Part shown: one piece after another, positions 12,734-15,147 of the stretch
Numbering within the stretch: position 1 is the stretch's first letter
Layout: each line of letters opens with the position of its first letter
Source of the DNA: Sphingomonadaceae bacterium
GTDB lineage: Bacteria; Pseudomonadota; Alphaproteobacteria; Sphingomonadales; Sphingomonadaceae
NCBI GenBank assembly: GCA_019239785.1
Contig: JAFAZM010000336.1
Span: forward strand, 1 to 15,147
DNA length: 15,147 nucleotides
Direction of reading: 5' to 3'
Program-made: the position numbers and the translations under genes
The notes under the pieces: generated by a model
The model's database searches: none
Seen by the model: only the letters and a program-made list of their open reading frames with translations
Told to the model about the DNA's origin: nothing

Positions 12734-15147
12734 ATGAACAGGCTGATCAGCAGCAAGCATCTGGAAGGCGTCAGCGATCTCACGCTCACAGCGCCGATCA
12801 AGCAGGGCTTCGTCGACGCATTCGAGAGCATCACCTACGAAACGCGGCTGCGCTTCGTCATGAAGGCCTTGTTCAAGATCCGCGCGACCGCGCGCGAACA
12901 TTCGCTGATCAAGCCCTTCGTCGACACGGCCGAGCGCATCCAGTCGCTGCTCGATTTCCGCCTCACAATCCTCGACGACCATGAGCCACACCAGCTCATG
13001 CTGTCGGCGACCTTTGATCGTCCGTTCGAACCCTATATGCGGCTGATCTGGGACCCGCTCGGTCCCCTGCTCGACGTCATCTTTTGCAATTGCGAAGGCT
13101 ATGTCACCGCCACCGAGCATTGTTTCGAAGACTATCTGGCCTGGGTCCGCAAGAGCCAGAAGGACACCAACTTCTTCTATACGGCGACCGGCCTCAGCGT
13201 CGACGACATCCAATATCTCACCCAGGTCGAGCGGCTCGAGCGGGAGCACCGGCGCCAATCCCTGACGAACGTCGTGATAGCGACCCCGAAGCAGGTGGCC
13301 GACAAGGTCCGCAGGAAGGAGGCCAACAAACGGCTGACCAATCAGATGGGGATGCAGGCGCTGGTGTCGCTCTATCGCCTCGCCGATTTCTACCCGCCGG
13401 ACCAGCCGGGGGGCGACGGCAAATATCTGCTGTGGGCGACGCAGCAGCTGCTGGACGGCTGGGGACGCAAGGATCTCGAGGAGCATGGCTGGGACGATCT
13501 GGTCAGGGAGCAATTGCGTTGGTTCGAGGGCGACCCCTGGCCGCGGCAACGGGCGGCCGCGCAGCGGCTGAGCTTCGACCCAACCGGCGTCCAGGGCGGG
13601 ATCGTCAGCAATTACAAGCAGGTCTGCCACGGCGCGCTCCTCCTCATGCGGATCACCGATCCCAAAAAGGCGAGGAAGTTCATCGGCCGGCTGCCGGTAC
13701 GCCGTGAATCCTGTGAGCGCAAAAAATGCCGGCCTGCCGACGACAATCGGTCGCCGTTCCTCAACCTCGCCTTCACGCGCCACGGCCTCGTCAATATCGG
13801 CGTGCCGGACAGCGAGCTCGAACGCTTCCCCCAGGCGTTTCGCGAGGGGATGGAGGAACGGGCCGGGTTGCTCCTGGACGTTCGCTACAACCACCCGCGT
13901 CGCTGGACGCTGCCCTCACGGAATTGGCCGGAACCGCCTTCGGGGCCTGCCGTCTCGGTCGAGATGTCGGAGATCGACATCGTCATCCAGCTCAGGACGG
14001 CGCGCGACCATGCCAATTCCGACATCATCGGCGACGAGAGCCATCCTCTTCACAAATGGGTGCGCCAGCTCGCGGGCTGGTCCTGGTCCGGGCTGGAGCT
14101 GCTTGCCGTCGAGCCGATGCGCCGGGCGCCGGACAGAAAGGGCATCAGGTCCGCGGAGCATTTCGGTTTCGCCGACGGGATCAGCCAGCCGATTCCGGTC
14201 GACGGGGCGCCGTGCTACGACGACGACCAGGTCGCGCGCGGCGAAATCTTCTGGGGCTATTCGAACGACCGCGGCGATCCCCCGCCGCCGCCCAGCCCGA
14301 TCCTCGATGACGGCACCTTCCTGGTCGTGCGCAAGCTGAAGCAGGACGTCGGAGCGCTCAACAGCTTCCTGGACAAGGCATGCGAGCAGACCCAGCTCGA
14401 CCGGGACGTGCTGCGCGGCAAGATGATGGGCCGGCGTCCCGACGGCAAGACCGTCGTGGACCTCGCCAGGGCGGACAACAAGTTCGACTATGGCGAGGAC
14501 AGGGAGGGCCTGCTGTGCCCGTTCCAGGCTCATGTCAGGCGGACCAATCCCCGCACCGAGGCGGTCGACGGCAGGCGGACGCCGCGAATCCTGCGGCGCG
14601 GCATGTCCTACGGACCTGGCTATAACGACGTCGATCCTCTGGATCCCGCGAACGCGGTCGAACGCGGCATCTTCTTCATGGCCTACAATGCCAGCATCTC
14701 CGAACAATATGAGGTGATCCAGCGCTGGGTGAACGGCGGCAACTCGACCGGCGTGGCGTCATGGCAGAACGACCCGCTGATGGGTGTGAGCCATATGGGC
14801 GCGGGGCGGACCTTCCAGTTCCGGGACGGGGAGAAGTCCATCAGTCTCAAGATGAAGGAGCCCTTCGTCCGCCTGCAATGGGGCGCCTATCTGTTCGTGC
14901 CCTCGATCGCCGCGATCAGGGCGATCTCCGCGCTCTCGCCGGTGGATGCGGCAGAGAATGCGCGCGAGGCCGAGCTTCGCGAGGCGCGGCGCGGCGAGAG
15001 AATCGTCGCTCGCCTGCTCGCTTTGGCCTCCGAGGGGCCGGAGGGGAGGGTGGCAGCGGCCGCCGGCTGGAAGACCTGTCTCGAGGATTTCGGAGAGAAG
15101 GATCCGGCCGAGCTCGCGGAGGGCCCGGCCGTCTGGGCGGCGCTGCG
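12734..15147 (+). CDS. DyP-type haem peroxidase with long N-terminal extension, partial (C-terminus beyond the right edge)
   Basis: DyP peroxidases use haem and H2O2 to oxidise dyes, phenols or lignin-like substrates. The ATG at 12734 follows GGGAGGCGGCG, a strong ribosome-binding site. 804 residues are visible without a stop. The DyP part begins near residue 282 (DPTGVQGGIVSNYKQ, LLLMRITDPKKAR). It contains the signature GFADG (478-482, catalytic Asp481) followed by ISQP, and CPFQAHVRRTNPR with H600 as the expected proximal haem ligand. RRGMSYG follows, with R621 or R622 as the distal Arg candidate, then ERGIFFMAYNASISEQYEVIQRW. Residues 1-280 match nothing I recognise; they include aromatic/acidic stretches (DPLGPLLDVIFCNCEGY) and a likely helical section around YLTQVERLEREHRR. 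There is no signal peptide. The long extra N-terminus and the continuing C-terminal part make it much larger than the usual 300-450-residue DyP. Confidence 0.9.
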   Translation, partial: MNRLISSKHLEGVSDLTLTAPIKQGFVDAFESITYETRLRFVMKALFKIRATAREHSLIKPFVDTAERIQSLLDFRLTILDDHEPHQLMLSATFDRPFEPYMRLIWDPLGPLLDVIFCNCEGYVTATEHCFEDYLAWVRKSQKDTNFFYTATGLSVDDIQYLTQVERLEREHRRQSLTNVVIATPKQVADKVRRKEANKRLTNQMGMQALVSLYRLADFYPPDQPGGDGKYLLWATQQLLDGWGRKDLEEHGWDDLVREQLRWFEGDPWPRQRAAAQRLSFDPTGVQGGIVSNYKQVCHGALLLMRITDPKKARKFIGRLPVRRESCERKKCRPADDNRSPFLNLAFTRHGLVNIGVPDSELERFPQAFREGMEERAGLLLDVRYNHPRRWTLPSRNWPEPPSGPAVSVEMSEIDIVIQLRTARDHANSDIIGDESHPLHKWVRQLAGWSWSGLELLAVEPMRRAPDRKGIRSAEHFGFADGISQPIPVDGAPCYDDDQVARGEIFWGYSNDRGDPPPPPSPILDDGTFLVVRKLKQDVGALNSFLDKACEQTQLDRDVLRGKMMGRRPDGKTVVDLARADNKFDYGEDREGLLCPFQAHVRRTNPRTEAVDGRRTPRILRRGMSYGPGYNDVDPLDPANAVERGIFFMAYNASISEQYEVIQRWVNGGNSTGVASWQNDPLMGVSHMGAGRTFQFRDGEKSISLKMKEPFVRLQWGAYLFVPSIAAIRAISALSPVDAAENAREAELREARRGERIVARLLALASEGPEGRVAAAAGWKTCLEDFGEKDPAELAEGPAVWAAL

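Noticed and set aside
12692..13894. Minus-strand open frame of 400 codons opposite the DyP gene
   Set aside because: The plus-strand frame from 12734 is open to the window end and carries the DyP catalytic motifs.
1..15147. CRISPR arrays, tRNA or rRNA genes, insertion sequences, integrase genes
   Set aside because: I found no regularly spaced direct repeats, no cloverleaf with CCA-type end, and no transposase or integrase motif in any frame.

Overview
The window is GC-rich DNA (one sampled 60-base line at 10501-10560 has 45 G+C) from what is most likely an alphaproteobacterium, plausibly a sphingomonad. That placement is an inference from codon usage and from the style of the vir genes, the TIR-TPR protein, the Crp-type regulator and the DyP peroxidase. 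It was not checked by any search.

Region 1 (1-5007, minus strand) is a type IV secretion operon read leftward: virB2 (pilin), virB3, virB4 (ATPase), virB6 (polytopic channel protein) and virB8 (runs off the left edge). The genes are tightly packed, with ATGA overlaps at the virB4/virB6 and virB6/virB8 junctions. No virB5 lies between virB4 and virB6.

Region 2 (5008-11230, plus strand) diverges from virB2 and is the most interesting part. It holds a TIR-transmembrane-TPR protein (5334-7094) followed by a small protein (7333-7974). Next comes a second, frameshifted and truncated TIR copy (8247-8939) overlapping a second small protein (8927-9706), and then a TPR protein with a SLOG-like Rossmannoid domain and a degenerate nucleotide-cyclase-like C-terminus (9731-11230). 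The two small proteins are divergent homologues that share the peptide IDPDGQNQGPP, encoded with 9 of 11 codons different but all synonymous. The locus therefore looks like a tandemly duplicated [TIR + small protein] module next to a possible nucleotide sensor. It is a candidate NAD/nucleotide-signalling (defence or stress) system; the function is inferred. The small-protein genes are much more AT-rich than their surroundings, which suggests acquisition by transfer.

Three perfect CRP-type palindromes (CGTGA-N6-TCACG) lie at 5209, 7189 and 8708, all inside this locus. I found no other perfect GTGA-N6-TCAC in the window by eye. A Crp/Fnr-family regulator whose recognition helix reads RETASR, matching the R-E...R contacts of E. 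coli CRP, is encoded at the locus's right border (11238-11930, minus strand, convergent). It is a natural candidate to control both the vir operon and the TIR locus.

Region 3 (11931-15147) is ordinary accessory metabolism: a VOC/glyoxalase-fold protein (12146-12532) and a large DyP-type haem peroxidase with an unusual N-terminal extension of about 280 residues (12734 to beyond the right edge). I saw no tRNA, rRNA, CRISPR array, integrase or insertion sequence.
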